Shown here: piece by piece, positions 35,019 through 45,867 of the stretch
Numbering within the stretch: position 1 is the stretch's first letter
Layout of the letters: every line of letters begins with the position of its first letter
Assembly: GCA_001051155.2 (NCBI GenBank)
Contig: JYIP02000007.1
Location: forward strand, 2,342 to 66,341
From: Chrysoporthe austroafricana
Taxonomy: Eukaryota > Ascomycota > Sordariomycetes > Diaporthales > Cryphonectriaceae
Reading direction: 5' to 3'
DNA length: 64,000 nt
Program-made: the position numbers and the translations under genes
Notes under the pieces: model-generated
The model's database searches: none
What the model was told of the DNA's origin: nothing
What the model saw: only the letters and a program-made list of their open reading frames with translations

Positions 35019-36474
35019 GATGGCTGTCCGGAACCTTGGGTGTCTTGGTGGTGCCGGCGAGGGATGGGGCCGGGCGGGCACGGGCGGTCGCACAGATCTT
35101 GCTGCTCGTGCCGGCAGCAGGGTGGTGTCCGAGATGGTGTCTCGTTACGCAGGCGGGCTGGGCACCGGGGACCTCAGGCCAGGAATGCGGAAGACAGCGT
35201 GTCTGGCCGTGTGTCTCGCAGGGCCGAGGACGGGGTTTCGGCAAAGGGGGTCGGGGTCTCGCGGCCCCTGCGCGAGTGACGTGGTCAACCGAGATGTGCA
35301 GCCTGCGGGCGGGTGGGATCCCTCCGTTATGTCTCGGTCGGCAGCGCGTACCAAGCAGAGTAGTCAGCGACCCAGACCGTCTGTCTGGAGGACGCGTGGC
35401 AAGAGTCGAGCGAGTCGAGCCTGTCGAGCCCAGATATCGGCGGCGGATGGAAAGGGGGGTCAGGCTCGTGAGCAGGATGGCGAGTGAGAGCAGGGACAGG
35501 AGCAGGGACAGGAGCAGGAGGAGGAGCAAGAACAGGAGCAGGAGCAGGATAAGAGGCTGAGAAAGCGGAGGCGGAGGCGGAAGGGCTGGCTGCTGCTATG
35601 GCTAGGGGCCCATCTCCCTTCCAAGACGGCGGCAGGGTGGATGGCAGCGATGGGGAATTCTCCGGGTCGAGGCGATGGCAGAATGAATGAATGGGTGGGG
35701 TCGGGGGAATCGCGAGCCTGGCCTGCGCGTTTCTCTGGCGTCGCAGTCGCGTTCCTCCCATGAGACGAGCACTAACCAGGCCCAGCCCTGCAAGCTGCAA
35801 CCCCCGTCTTAGTCAGTAGGCAATAAGGGCAGACCCATTGGTCAAACACGCCACCCACATCGAGGAGGCGTCTTTTCGTGTCCTTCCCGTCTCTCCCGCC
35901 CTGCTTCCCTGTCTTGCCTGCTCGTCTCTCTTATGTACATTTTTCTTTTCTTTTTTTTTCTTCCTTCTTCTGCCCTTCCTCAAAATCCCAGTCATGAATG
36001 TATATGTGTGTGAGGGAGTTTTTTTCTTTTTTTTGGGGGGGGGGGGCAGGGGACGCACTCCTCGAGGGCTCGCTTCCCGGATGGGGATTTCAGCTTGGGG
36101 ACCGGAGGAGGAGCTAGCATAGTCATGACGATCTCGCTGTCATCGCCCTGAGGCGCCGTCCGTTCCAGCCTGCTGATCAGGGCCTGCTTTGGAAGGCGGG
36201 CAGGTAGCTCCTCATCATGGCATGAGCCTCGTCACACCCGCATGCAGGCTGGAGGCATTCAGGTTTGAGGAGCAACTGCTCGACACGGGCTCGAGCGGTA
36301 GATGGCAGTCCGGGTACAACTGAGGATAATCGCAGATAGACCAGTGGAGTCCATCACGTACGGCTCGGCCCCAGATATCGTCAGGCTGGCCTCACATAAA
36401 TTAGGCGTCACGCATGGGACATAGTTGTAGGCCGTACGGTCAATATAGCACAGGCACAGGCACTAACACAGGCA

Positions 36475-36507
36475 TGGGCACGGGCACGGGCACGGGCACG
36501 GGCACGT
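36475..36507. repeat. GGGCAC hexamer tandem repeat
   Basis: Five near-perfect copies of a GGGCAC unit in non-coding DNA. Confidence 0.9.
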
Positions 36508-36845
36508 GGAGGATACGTGACACGGATGACAGGGGCGGCGACATGTCACGATATATCAGGCGAGCACAGGATTCGGGAGTCCGTCAGTCCATTAAAATCG
36601 CAGTCACAAACCAACCCGGGTGAGAGTTCCACCCGCGAATGGCCTCGGGTATAGAATAGCGATCCTCAATCAGCGATCCACGTCATCACGTCCAGCAGGC
36701 GACCTGTCAAGCCGTGCCGTGCCGTGCCAACATCACGACGCACGGCAGGCAGCTTCTAAACGCTCGTGTGAGAATGCACAAATTTCCGGCTATCCTCCCG
36801 GTGAAGTATCGCAGTATATCCCCGCCGTGCTGGGGACACAAGCAT

Positions 36846-36876
<31 letters not shown>

Positions 36877-36893
36877 AGCAGCAGCAACAACAA
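36846..36893. repeat. CAG/CAA trinucleotide repeat
   Basis: About 16 CAG/CAA triplets. They could encode Gln in one plus-strand frame, but the surrounding open frame has no family resemblance and I treat the repeat as non-coding. Confidence 0.85.
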
Positions 36894-37270
36894 CGACAAC
36901 GACACAGCATGCTGAGCACGACGACCACCGTGACAACAGTCATCACCACCTCCGCGCACGTGTTGTGTGTGTGGGAGAAACCCGAAAAAAGAAAACTCGA
37001 TTCGTTGATGCAAGATATCCGGACCCCAAACGCCACCCCCCGTTTTTGTTCAATCGAGGTTGAACTTTGGATGTTCCATCTTCTACCCGCAACACAAGGT
37101 CGGCCCAAGACCACCTGACTTGTCTAGTGTCCGCCCCAGATGTCGTCGCCCATGTCGAGTCCATGCCCTTGCATCTTGAGATGTCCGATGTGCCAACCCA
37201 TGGCTGTTGCCCGTGTCTTGTCGTACACAGCCGTCAAGGAGGAGAGGAAGTAGGATGCGGCGGGGCGCAT

Positions 37271-37919
37271 CTACTTCCTGCGGAAAGAGCAGCCCTCAGT
37301 CAGGCGGGCCTTGCCACCGGTGGGTTGGCAGAGGACGGTTGTGCAGCCCTGGCAGATGACGACGGTCTGGGCGTGGGAGAAGACGGTGGTGATGGTGAAG
37401 CAGCCGGGGCACTTGACATCCATGAAGAAAGATCGGGGGGCGGGCACAAGAGTCTGTTTCGTGGTGGGTGATTAGCACGTGCGCCGTCAGAGGGCGACAA
37501 TCCAGGGACCGCCGCCGGGGTGAAAGGTGGGATCATTCGTACCTTGAGCTTGTGCTTTCTGGCCTCAGCAGCAGGGCTGGGGTTGAGAAGGTCGACAGCG
37601 AGAACCTGTGGTGAGGGAGATCATGTTAGCATCATGGACGGCGTGCTCCAGATTGCACCCGCACACCCTGCGGGGATGGGTCAGGTAGCCTCCCCCAGCC
37701 GCCATGCAGTCTGCAGTGCACTCGTCAAGATGTGGCCAGAATCTCCCTTGTTGGGGTTGTTACTGTCGGTCGAAGTATCGCATCCCCAATTGCCCTGGGT
37801 GCTGACGAGGGTTGGATGGGATTTACAGTGGGCGCACATTCGAGTACTGTTTCCTACAGGCTGCAGGCAAGAGCGGCTGGAGGGCAGCATCGTCGACATC
37901 ATCGGGATAGGCTTACCAT
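37271..37919 (-). CDS. RPS27: 40S ribosomal protein S27 (three exons, ATG-only first coding exon)
   Basis: Coding exons are 37919-37917 (the ATG alone), 37605-37543 and 37453-37271. The introns are 311 and 89 bases (donors GTAAGC and GTACGA, acceptors CCACAG and AAACAG). The protein is 82 residues, the normal length of eS27, a component of the small ribosomal subunit. Exon 2 encodes [20 protein letters not shown] and exon 3 carries the zinc motif CPGC (residues 37-40) with CQGC (56-59), ending GCSFRRK. The initiator codon split from the rest of the protein by an intron is common in ribosomal protein genes. No ordinary open frame would show this gene, because most of it is in short exons. The assignment is essentially certain. 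Confidence 0.97.
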
Positions 37920-38717
37920 CTTGACTGTTGTTGTCGATAACTTGACGAGAGTAGAACCGAGGTGTTGAGTCTGTGTTGACGAGATCTCTGACAACAAGGA
38001 AAATGGTCGATGATTCGTTGTCGATGGTTGAGTGTCGATGTGCAGAGGTCTCGCGGGGAGTGGCGGAGGGAAAAAGTTCGATTCGGGTTCGAGTTTGCAG
38101 GTGGAGTTTGCACTTTGGGCCAGCTGTAGACCAGACGAGACCAGACCAGAACAGAGCCGGCCTCCAGCAGCAGCCAGCAGCCCTCCCCAATCGCCCAGCC
38201 GGCGGTCAAATTTTTAGGGCAGTCAGCGCACGTGACATTTGGCCAATCGTTGTCTCCAGGTGGGTCCAGCTCGCCGGAGCTCATCTCCAAGGAAGCTCGG
38301 GCCACCTCCTCCAGGGGTCCTCCTCTTCTGCCCAGCACGCCAAGTACTCACGTACTGGGTACTCAGACAAGGGCCCCGTACCCCACTGTGGGGTTAACAC
38401 TGCTCCTCTGACCTGCCGTTGCAGCAAGTCGCCTCAAGGGCCGACACAACAGCTCAAGCAAGACAGCTGAACGTCTTCCTAAAACCTCTCTCTGACTCTG
38501 TCTCTTGTCTCTGCCTCTACTTCTACATAACAGCTGACCTGTCTGAACGGGAGCTGGCCCGCGGGCGCATCTGCTTCCTCCTTCGCACCATCCCCTTCAT
38601 AACAGACCTCAGCTGTACGCGTACTCTCTCTCAGGCAACGACTATCGACTATCGGAGCCGAGTGGTCCCTGTCCTCTGCACTCGACATACAGCAGTGACC
38701 ATCCCCTCGTCCCAGAC
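37920..38717. other. Divergent promoter region of RPS27 and PLP2
   Basis: The two genes run apart, so this roughly 800-base stretch should hold both promoters. It includes a GTAC-dense patch (38344-38381) and a pyrimidine-rich stretch (38480-38525) upstream of the PLP2 start. No gene seen. Confidence 0.6.
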
Positions 38718-39553
38718 ATGGCTGCACCGGGGGACCAGCGGATAGCAGTGCCTATCGATGATCCAAACGCTGACACAGAATGGTATGTGAACGGCTCTTC
38801 CGGCCCGGACCGGTCACCCTGCCTAACCTGTGAGAACGACGTAGGAACGACATCCTTCGGAAGCACGGTGTCATCCCCGAGAAGCCACCAAGCCCTACCC
38901 CTATGATCGAGGAGGCCATCCTCGAGGCCAGGAAGCTCGCACACGAGAACAGGCTCGAGGGCAAGGACCTCGACGAGCTGGATGAGCTCGAGGACGACGA
39001 GGACGATGCCTTCCTCGAGCAGTACCGGCAGAAGCGGATGGCCGAGCTGAGCGCCGTCCAGAAGAAGTCCGTCCATGGCAGCGTCTACCCATTATCGAAA
39101 CCGGACTACCAGCGCGAGGTCACGGAGGCATCAAGCAGTGGACCCGTCTTCGTCAACCTAACGTCGTCTACGGGCACAAACGTCGAGTCAAGGGTGCTTT
39201 CCGATCTGTGGAAGCAGGCTGCAAAGGAGTACGGAGACATCAAGTTCTGCGAGATGAGGGCCTCCCAGGCCATCGAAAACTACCCGGAGAGGAACTGTCC
39301 AACAATCTTGGTCTACAAGAATGGAGACATCGTCAAACAGGTGGTCACACTGGTCACGATCGGCGGGGTGCGCACCAGCATGTTGGACCTAGATAAGATC
39401 TTGGTAGAGGTTGGTGCTGTCTCGGATAATGACATGAGAGTACTGAAGAGACGGAGAGCGGCTGAGGATGCTGAAGAGGAGAGGCTGTCGGGCAACAAGG
39501 GCATCAAGCAGAGCAGGCCGGCGGCGGACGATTCCGACGATGACTGGGACTGA
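38718..39553 (+). CDS. PLP2: Phosducin-like protein Plp2 (thioredoxin fold)
   Basis: Exons 38718-38782 and 38845-39553 join across a 62-base intron (GTATGT, GTAG) at NADTEW/NDILRKHG, giving 257 residues. Phosducin-like proteins of this subgroup act as co-chaperones with the CCT/TRiC chaperonin in folding actin, tubulin and related clients. Features seen are the amino-terminal TEWNDILRKHGVIP helix, an acidic coiled coil (residues 55-80), then the signature YPLSKPDYQREVTEAS leading into a thioredoxin-like domain (about 95-220, with NCPTILVYKNGDIV) and an acidic tail ending DDSDDDWD. The thioredoxin fold has no CxxC pair, as expected in this family. Assignment to the Plp2/PhLP2-3 type is secure; the exact orthologue is inferred. 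Confidence 0.92.
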
Positions 39554-39783
39554 GATCAACGCGCCTGGGCAATCTACTGGTGCCTGCAGCTTGGGGAATC
39601 GCGGCGTCACAGCCGAGAGGGGCAAATGCAAGCGTTGTCGCTGTCTCAGACCGTCCTGCGTATCCCACACCAGGCGAGTGACGGGCAGAGATGCTGGAAC
39701 CGTCTGGCAATACAGTTCGGGTCGCACAACGATCTCCACTTCCCAAACTCGAACTGTGCCTGTACTCAAAAGCTGCCAAAAAG

Positions 39784-41570
39784 TTATGCTCGGTACTGTC
39801 AACAATGTGTCAGCAGCGCGCAGTGGTCTGTGGGCACGGGACGGCTCACCCGAAATTCCAGGTTCTCGCGGTCAGTCAGGTCGAGAAATTCGCTGTTCTC
39901 CTTGTGCTCGACGCCGAGCCGATCCCTCCTCCGATTTTCCCAGGCGTAATACATCATGAGCATCGCGGTTACTACACATGCGAAAGCACTTGTCACGACA
40001 ATGCTAATCTTGGCCGGGATGTACTCTGGCGCATCAGCGCCCCTGAACGTCAAGGGCCCGATAATGTTGCCGACGCCTGCACCTCCGAATCAGCTTCCGA
40101 CCCAGTGCCTGACGGAGGGATCGAGACTCACAAAAGGACATGAGAAGGAACGCGTTCATGGTCACTTTCTTGGTGTGTCCTGCATAGTTGGCGCCAGCAT
40201 ACGAGTACAATAATGGGAGGCTAGACCCGATAACGTTCGTCAGATAGTTTCCGGTCAGCTTGGCTCCCTTATTCTCATCCGGTGCGAAAGCTAGCAGAGA
40301 GCCGCCGAGGACACCACCAACGAGACAACACGCAATGATGATCCAGCCTCGCGCGTTGTAGCGGCCCGCCAGATACGTCGCGCTGAGGACCGTGATGATA
40401 GCAATGACGCCTGACGGGACCGAAAGCAGCGCCGTCTCTTCCGATGTATACCCAAAGCCCTTGATGATGGTTGCCTGGTACGAACTCACGGCGCCATTTG
40501 GCACATTCGACGAGATGGTGATGAGACTGATCAACCACGTCTGTGGATCGCGAAAACACTCCCACGCCTGGTACGGCTTGAAGTGCTTGTTCTCGATGCC
40601 CGTCTTGTTATCCCTGAGCCTTTCAATCGCCCAGATCTTCTCATCTCGTGTCAGAAACTTGGCTTTCATCGGACTATCCGGCACAATCAGCATCACTAGC
40701 ACCCCCACCGCGACGGTGATCAGCCCGAACACGAGGAACATGATCTGCCACGACGTGAACGCCTTGCTGGTGTAGTGCTGGAATCCGTAGCTCGCGAGGG
40801 CGCCTATGACGCTCGCCGTGCCCGTTCCGACGTACCACAGACCCATTCGAGGCGGCTGCTCGGTTTTCTTATACCACATCGTTGTGATGAGGATGAGGGC
40901 GGGCGCAATGACGGACTCGAAGCAGCCTAGCAGCACGCGTAATGTCACAAGGGTGGCCCAGTTCTTGGCCGTGGATACGAGTGCTGTCATGAGCCCCCAT
41001 AAGGCGACGTTCGCGCCGAGGTATTTTGCTGTGGGGAGTCGCTGCATCAGGTACCCGGTGGGCAGCTCGAAGGCGAGGTACGTGACATAGAACACCAACG
41101 CAAGTTGGGAGAACTGGTCGGCGGTGACTGGGGTCACGGTCAGTGTCTGTCTGAAGGCCAGAGTGCCGGGGGCGCAATACTATTAGTGTCATCCTCGAGG
41201 CCCATCACATTGGCGTAATTCACTGCAGGTCATGTAAGCAGTCGATGCAGTCAACAGCAGCCCTAAGGGTCTCACCAAGCGTCTTGTCGAGGTATTGCAG
41301 ATTATAGCACGCCCCTGGACGCCGGTCAGCAACTACATTGTTCAAGGACTCGTCGCAGTTTTGAAAAGACTTGCACATCAGCGGAACGATCCGCCAGTCA
41401 ATCTTCCGGACTAGTGTCTTCTCATCCACCTCGGCAACAGTGGTGTTCTCATTGTTTAAGAATTCCAGCGCAGCATCCACCTTGTCGTGCCGGATTGCCT
41501 GCTTCTCCGAGTCCTCGGTGACGATCCTGTCTTTCGCGCTGGGTTGGCCGTGGGATTCCTCCATGGCCAT
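39784..41570 (-). CDS. MFS transporter of the Dal5 (anion:cation symporter) family, six exons
   Basis: Exons are 41570-41375, 41314-41276, 41222-41181, 41127-40132, 40076-39850 and 39795-39784, giving 503 residues. Introns are 60, 53, 53, 55 and 54 bases. The first uses a GC donor (GCAAGT); splicing yields PLMWACYNLQYLDKTL and then DDTNITADQFSQLALVF. The last exon encodes only YRA. The ATG at 41570 is the first in frame, since the longer frame starts at GTG. The protein has about 12 hydrophobic segments, the loop LTRDEKIWAIERLRDNKTGI typical of Dal5 relatives, and FELPTGYLMQRLPTAKYLG after the second segment. Family members import allantoate, nicotinate, pantothenate and similar organic anions across the plasma membrane. 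The substrate here cannot be told from sequence. The neighbouring dehydrogenase may be coincidental. Confidence 0.92.
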
Positions 41571-42438
41571 CTTAAGTCGCTTTGGCCGCAATGTAAGAAA
41601 GACACAGGCAGAGTTCTCAATGGAAGAGGTAGTGATGGATGTTGCAGAGATATGCTCGAACCTGCCTACGTGAAGAGCTGCTGAGGGGTGCAAACTAAGA
41701 TAAGAGGCATGATCTCCTAAGCATCGAGGCACTTATAGGGGTAGAAGATAGGCAAAATACACTGAGGGGTCACCGGCGGCTTTGCTCACTCAACTACGCC
41801 GAGGACTGCAGCTATCTACAAGACGCCTACATAGATGTGTGGTCTTCCCGCCTAGTCATCTTTCCAGGTGTCAACGATAGTGGAACGGCATGCAGGTCGG
41901 CAGAGGGGAAGTCTGACTCCCGAGATCTCACGTCTCACGGGCATGCCAGGGAGACGGGCGGATGAGAAGATAAGGAAGGCTACCACTGGAAAACGGGGAG
42001 GGTTGGAGACCCAGTATTCGACCACTCACCACGCTATGCAGCAGAGATCGTCGCGTGGTGTTGCAGCAAGGGCCGGGACGCACCCGGGGCTGCATTTTGC
42101 CGGAGGGTATCTCCGATCATCGTTGCAGAAACCCAACGATAGCTGTCTGTTTGGACTGCACAACTATGATAGCGGTGTGACAGGTCTTTTATCTCGCTGC
42201 GATCATCAAAAAGAGCAGCATCTGACAGATGCGCACATATCGGCCCCCCTCATGCGCACCGGGTTTCCATCGTTGTAGGATGGTGCACCTAACATCTTGA
42301 CCCGGACTGTGGCAGGTTGTGGGTCTAAGTCCTCCTGACGGGGCTGGCTTCGGCGTCCACTTGACTGATGGCCGGATTGTATGTTCTAGCTATCGGACAT
42401 AGTCCGGAGCTGTGGCGGATACCCAATGACCTGGAGAC
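41571..42438. other. Spacer upstream of the MFS gene and downstream of the dehydrogenase
   Basis: Both genes run to the left. No coding sequence recognised. The region should hold the MFS promoter. Confidence 0.6.
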
Positions 42439-43398
42439 CTACCTGGCCTTCTGCAGGGTATCTAGTCCCGTCCCATTCACCGCAAGACGATCCTGTACGC
42501 TCATTAGCACTTCTGATGTACGTGACTGGCAACACAGCTCAAGGCTTGACCTTACCACAACCCAAGACGGGAAAAAACTCGTGACGAAGCCCATGAGGGA
42601 GGACAGGTTCCCGCGGTAGACCTTGCCGGTGGCGCCGTTCATGATATCAGCCACGAGAGCCCTGGCGAAGTCCTCGGGCTGGCCAACTCGCCCCTGGACG
42701 TCCCTGCCGGTAGCCCGGTCCGCAATCTGCCTGGCAGCAGGGGCGTAGAGCGAGTGTGGCGGGAGCTGAACCTCGGGCGAGTTACGGTGGAGGTTGGTCT
42801 TGACGGCGCCCGTGATGACAGTGGCGACCTTGACGCCGAGGGGGGCGAGCTCGCGGCGGAGGCCCTCGCTGAGAACCTCACAGGCGGCCTTGGAGCTTGC
42901 ATAGGTGACTGCGCGCACCTCAGCAAGACGGCCCGGCAGAGACGGGAGGGGCGACTCACCCAGGTATGGCGGGCTCATCAGGGCCGCGATGGAAGCCAGG
43001 TTTGCAATAGTGCCCCTCGCAGCAATGACGAGCGGGGCAAAGGACTTGATCACAGCAAAGACACCCCAGACGTTCACATCATACATCTGCTTTGCCAACT
43101 CGGTATCCAGGTCCAGTACGGGCCCGGTAGCCTGGGCGCCGGCGTTGTTCACGAGATAGTCGAGAGTGCCGCCTGTGTGCTCAGAGACGACGGCAACGGC
43201 AGCGCTGATGGAGTCCTGCGAGGTGACATCCATAGCCAGGACGGTCACATTAGGAAGCACCGCCAGGGAGGCCATCTTGGAGAGTGTTCTGGCTGTTGCG
43301 AAGACGTGGACGCCGCGTCTCTGGAACTCCCTGGCGAGGGCATAGCCAATCCCGCCTTCGCTGCAGCCGGTGATGAGTGCTGATCGCTTGGAAGTCAT
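42439..43398 (-). CDS. AYR1-like short-chain dehydrogenase/reductase (three exons)
   Basis: Read as one frame it gives 319 residues, but two stop-free introns are likely. They are 42959-42909 (51 bases, GTGAGT to CGCAG) and 42555-42493 (63 bases, GTAAGG to TACAG, with a GCTAAT branch-like site). Spliced exons 43398-42960, 42908-42556 and 42492-42439 give 281 residues, the normal family size. The two joins restore PPYLGVTYASSKAA and FFPSWVVDRLAVNGTGLDTL. Motifs: NADP(H)-binding TGCSEGGIG (10-18), NNAG (84-87), catalytic Ser136, Tyr149 and Lys153. Yeast AYR1 reduces 1-acyl-dihydroxyacetone phosphate at lipid droplets and the ER; VYRGNLSSLMGFV near the end resembles it. The substrate is inferred. 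Some family members act in secondary metabolism. Confidence 0.88.
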   Translation of the reverse strand: MTSKRSALITGCSEGGIGYALAREFQRRGVHVFATARTLSKMASLAVLPNVTVLAMDVTSQDSISAAVAVVSEHTGGTLDYLVNNAGAQATGPVLDLDTELAKQMYDVNVWGVFAVIKSFAPLVIAARGTIANLASIAALMSPPYLGESPLPSLPGRLAEVRAVTYASSKAACEVLSEGLRRELAPLGVKVATVITGAVKTNLHRNSPEVQLPPHSLYAPAARQIADRATGRDVQGRVGQPEDFARALVADIMNGATGKVYRGNLSSLMGFVTSFFPSWVVVRSSLELCCQSRTSEVLMSVQDRLAVNGTGLDTLQKAR

Positions 43399-44187
43399 GG
43401 TAAAGGGATGGCATGCACCAGGGCGTCAGGAGGCCGATGAGGTGCCCTAGACCTGCAGAAGGGCTACTTCGAAGAGACGCATACATATATATCAACGCGT
43501 CAAGGGGGTTTGGCTCGTGGCTGAGATCAGCTCCTACTGTTTGGCTGACGGGATGATATCGTTGCACGTCCCAGCGGTCCCCAGCCGCGGGCTAGCACCC
43601 TGCAGGAACCTGCACATCGTGGACGCACGCGAGAGCATCCTGACACTTTCCAGTACGGTGAGGTTTGCTGTGTTGACTTGCTATTGCAGAGGTTGAAGAG
43701 ACCAGCCGCCCCAGGTCGACCCCACGCCTCCATATAGGGAGGCCAGACGCTATACTACTAAGTAATTACTTACTAAACTGGGCTGCAGACCCCTGCCGGC
43801 ACTGTACTGTGCCGCACTTTGCCGCACTGTGCCACACACTGTAGTAGACCGCGTCTCCCCGTATCCCGCATGAGAGCCTCTCACGCGACACCGCCCGCTT
43901 CGCTCCGGTCAACTTACGCTTCACCTCACGCCGCCCATTTCTGGGTCTCATTCGTTCCAGGCGCAACCGGTCGAGGGCCTGCTCACACCATACACCGGGA
44001 TCTCTTGAGAGGGGAACTTGGGCCTGGGGTTCGGTGTTCGAGGCCCCTGAGTCGGCATTGCCTACCTGTCGAATTCCCGCAACGCTGGGCCCAGAAAGGG
44101 ACGCTCTTCTAAGCTCACTCCGTGAGAGGCTGGGTCGGGATATGAATCCAGCTCCGGCCTGAGCTCTCTGCCACGCTGTAGCCCACC
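43399..44187. other. Divergent promoter region of the dehydrogenase and LRR genes
   Basis: The flanking genes run apart. No gene seen. It contains a TTTGCCGCACTGTGCC-type short repeated word near 43805-43835. Confidence 0.55.
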
Positions 44188-45867
44188 ATGGCAGACGACC
44201 AGGGAGAGCCCACCCTTCCCGCGTTCCCCGTCGATGCGCAAACGCTGCCCATAGCCAAGAGAAAGCGGAGCGTCGCTTCGCAGCTCTTCTCGGACTCGAG
44301 CGAGCTGGCCGTCTTCTCCAGCGACGATGACCCGGCTGTCGAGAACTACACCCAGGGCCGCCGCAAGAAGCAGTACATCGGCACCTGGGACAGGCAGCGG
44401 CCAGTAGATCACAGTGACCCCCCCGCGCCTGCGGAGAAGCGGAGGCGGAAGCTTCAGCGCCAGCTTGACAGCGGTGTCTTTATGGGGAGCGACGCTTCCT
44501 CCATCGATGACATCTTGGGCGACTTCCCTCCTCCTGCCGGGCCCTTCACGCTCTCCCAGGCCTCCCAGCTCCCGCGTCCCTTACAGGCTTCTGTTGTCTC
44601 CCCGGCAGAGGCCGAAGCCCGGAGGATCATCCAACAGTGCATAGACCACGGAGATGAGTATATCGACTTATCGTAGGTGCCCTGTGCCTATCTCGTCGAG
44701 ACCACGTCCTCCGGCCTGCTGACAGATCCTAGGGGCCTTGGGTTGCATGAAATCTCGAATGCAACCATCTCCGTCCTGTCCGAGTTCGAGCGCATCCCCG
44801 TGGTCTCCAGGGGCGTGCCTTTCTCGCGCCAGGACCCTGAGCCGAAGCTGTTCCTCTCCAACAACAACCTGACCCGAGTCCCCGGGGCAGTCTTCGACCT
44901 GGACCATTTGACCGTCCTAAGTCTCCGCGGCAACCAGCTGACCGAGCTCCCACCATCCATCTTCAAGCTCAAGAACCTGACAGAGCTGAAGGTGTCGCAG
45001 AACTCCCTGAAGCATCTGCCCTTCGAGCTGATCGAGCTCATATACGATGAGCGCTGCCGGTTGGAGAACCTCGGTCTTCATCCCAATCCTTTCTACCAGC
45101 CGGGCGCCGCAGACCCTAATCCTCCCTGGGATGCAGACTCGGCCCAGGCCCCGCCCATTCGCGACAGGGGCAATCGGTGGCTGTCAAAGCCCGAGTCCGC
45201 CAGTGGTTTTTATGCAAAGTTCTGGGCGCGCACGCCGGTGCTTTTCACAGACACACAGGGCAGGCTGTATTCAGACTTCCGGATCAACCAAGACACGACA
45301 CGGCTGGAGGTGGAGCATATCGATTCCGAGCCGTCATTCCCCAGCAGACAGGCTACCTCCTCGACCGGAGTCAAGCCCACAAAGGTGTTTTCGCTTATGG
45401 AGCTCGTGCTGCAGACTTGCGCGCGGAATATCCCTCCTACCGACTGGAGTGATTACCTAGATCCGGAGAGGTATCCCGGTCTGATCGACCTCCTGGAGGA
45501 CATGACCTCGCAGTGTGATATGGGCGGCAGACAGTGTACTGTCTGCCGACGCTCTGTTCTCAGGCCGACCGCACAGTGGATTGAGTGGTGGGAGATATGG
45601 TTCAACTGTACTTCGGCGCAGTCTGGTCAAAGGACCGGGCCCGGCGTCACCCACCCCCATACGCAGCTACAATCTCAGCAAGCACGACATCTGCCGCCGC
45701 TCCAACCACTTGGAGGGCAGCTCTCTCAGAATCCTGACGAACGGTTGGTTCCCTTCCTCAGGCAAGCGTGCTCGTGGGCTTGTGTCAAGGATCCGGTCAG
45801 GGGACTAGGGCAAGCACAGGAGCGAAGTGCTAAGGGGCCGGCCGTCGAAGGTGACACTTCGCGGTAG
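44188..45867 (+). CDS. Leucine-rich-repeat protein, uncharacterised fungal type
   Basis: Exons 44188-44672 and 44733-45867 join across a 60-base intron (GTAGGT to CCTAG) and give 539 residues. The join reads GDEYIDLSGLGLHEISNATI, a natural start of an LRR array. Two to three LRRs follow at about residues 200-270 (LFLSNNNLTRVP, VLSLRGNQLTELP, ELKVSQNSLKHLP). The amino-terminal third is charged with a basic RGRRKKQ-like stretch and DSGVFMGS. A Cys-rich motif CDMGGRQCTVCRRS lies near 423, then QWIEWWEIW, and near the end VPFLRQACSWAC. This Cys/Trp block recurs in uncharacterised ascomycete LRR proteins from general knowledge. A further intron between WWEIW and VPFLRQACSW is possible, because the intervening stretch is low-complexity. 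No function can be given. Confidence 0.78.

Larger units (their letters stand above)
35019..37270. other. Spacer upstream of the Spd1-like gene and downstream of RPS27
   Basis: No gene recognised. It has GGAGCA-type purine repeats (35490-35560), a T- and G-run (36018-36049), GGGCAC hexamer repeats (36475-36507) and a CAG/CAA repeat (36846-36893). The first few hundred bases are the presumed promoter and leader of the Spd1-like gene. Confidence 0.55.

Noticed and set aside
34149..35093. Longer start at 35093 for the Spd1-like gene
   Set aside because: The codon at 35093 is GTG. The first ATG at 35018 gives the family-like MSAPRPKRQFAG start.
41571..41732. Longer start at 41732 for the MFS gene
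   Set aside because: The frame begins at GTG. The ATG at 41570 is the first in frame and gives a normal soluble amino terminus.
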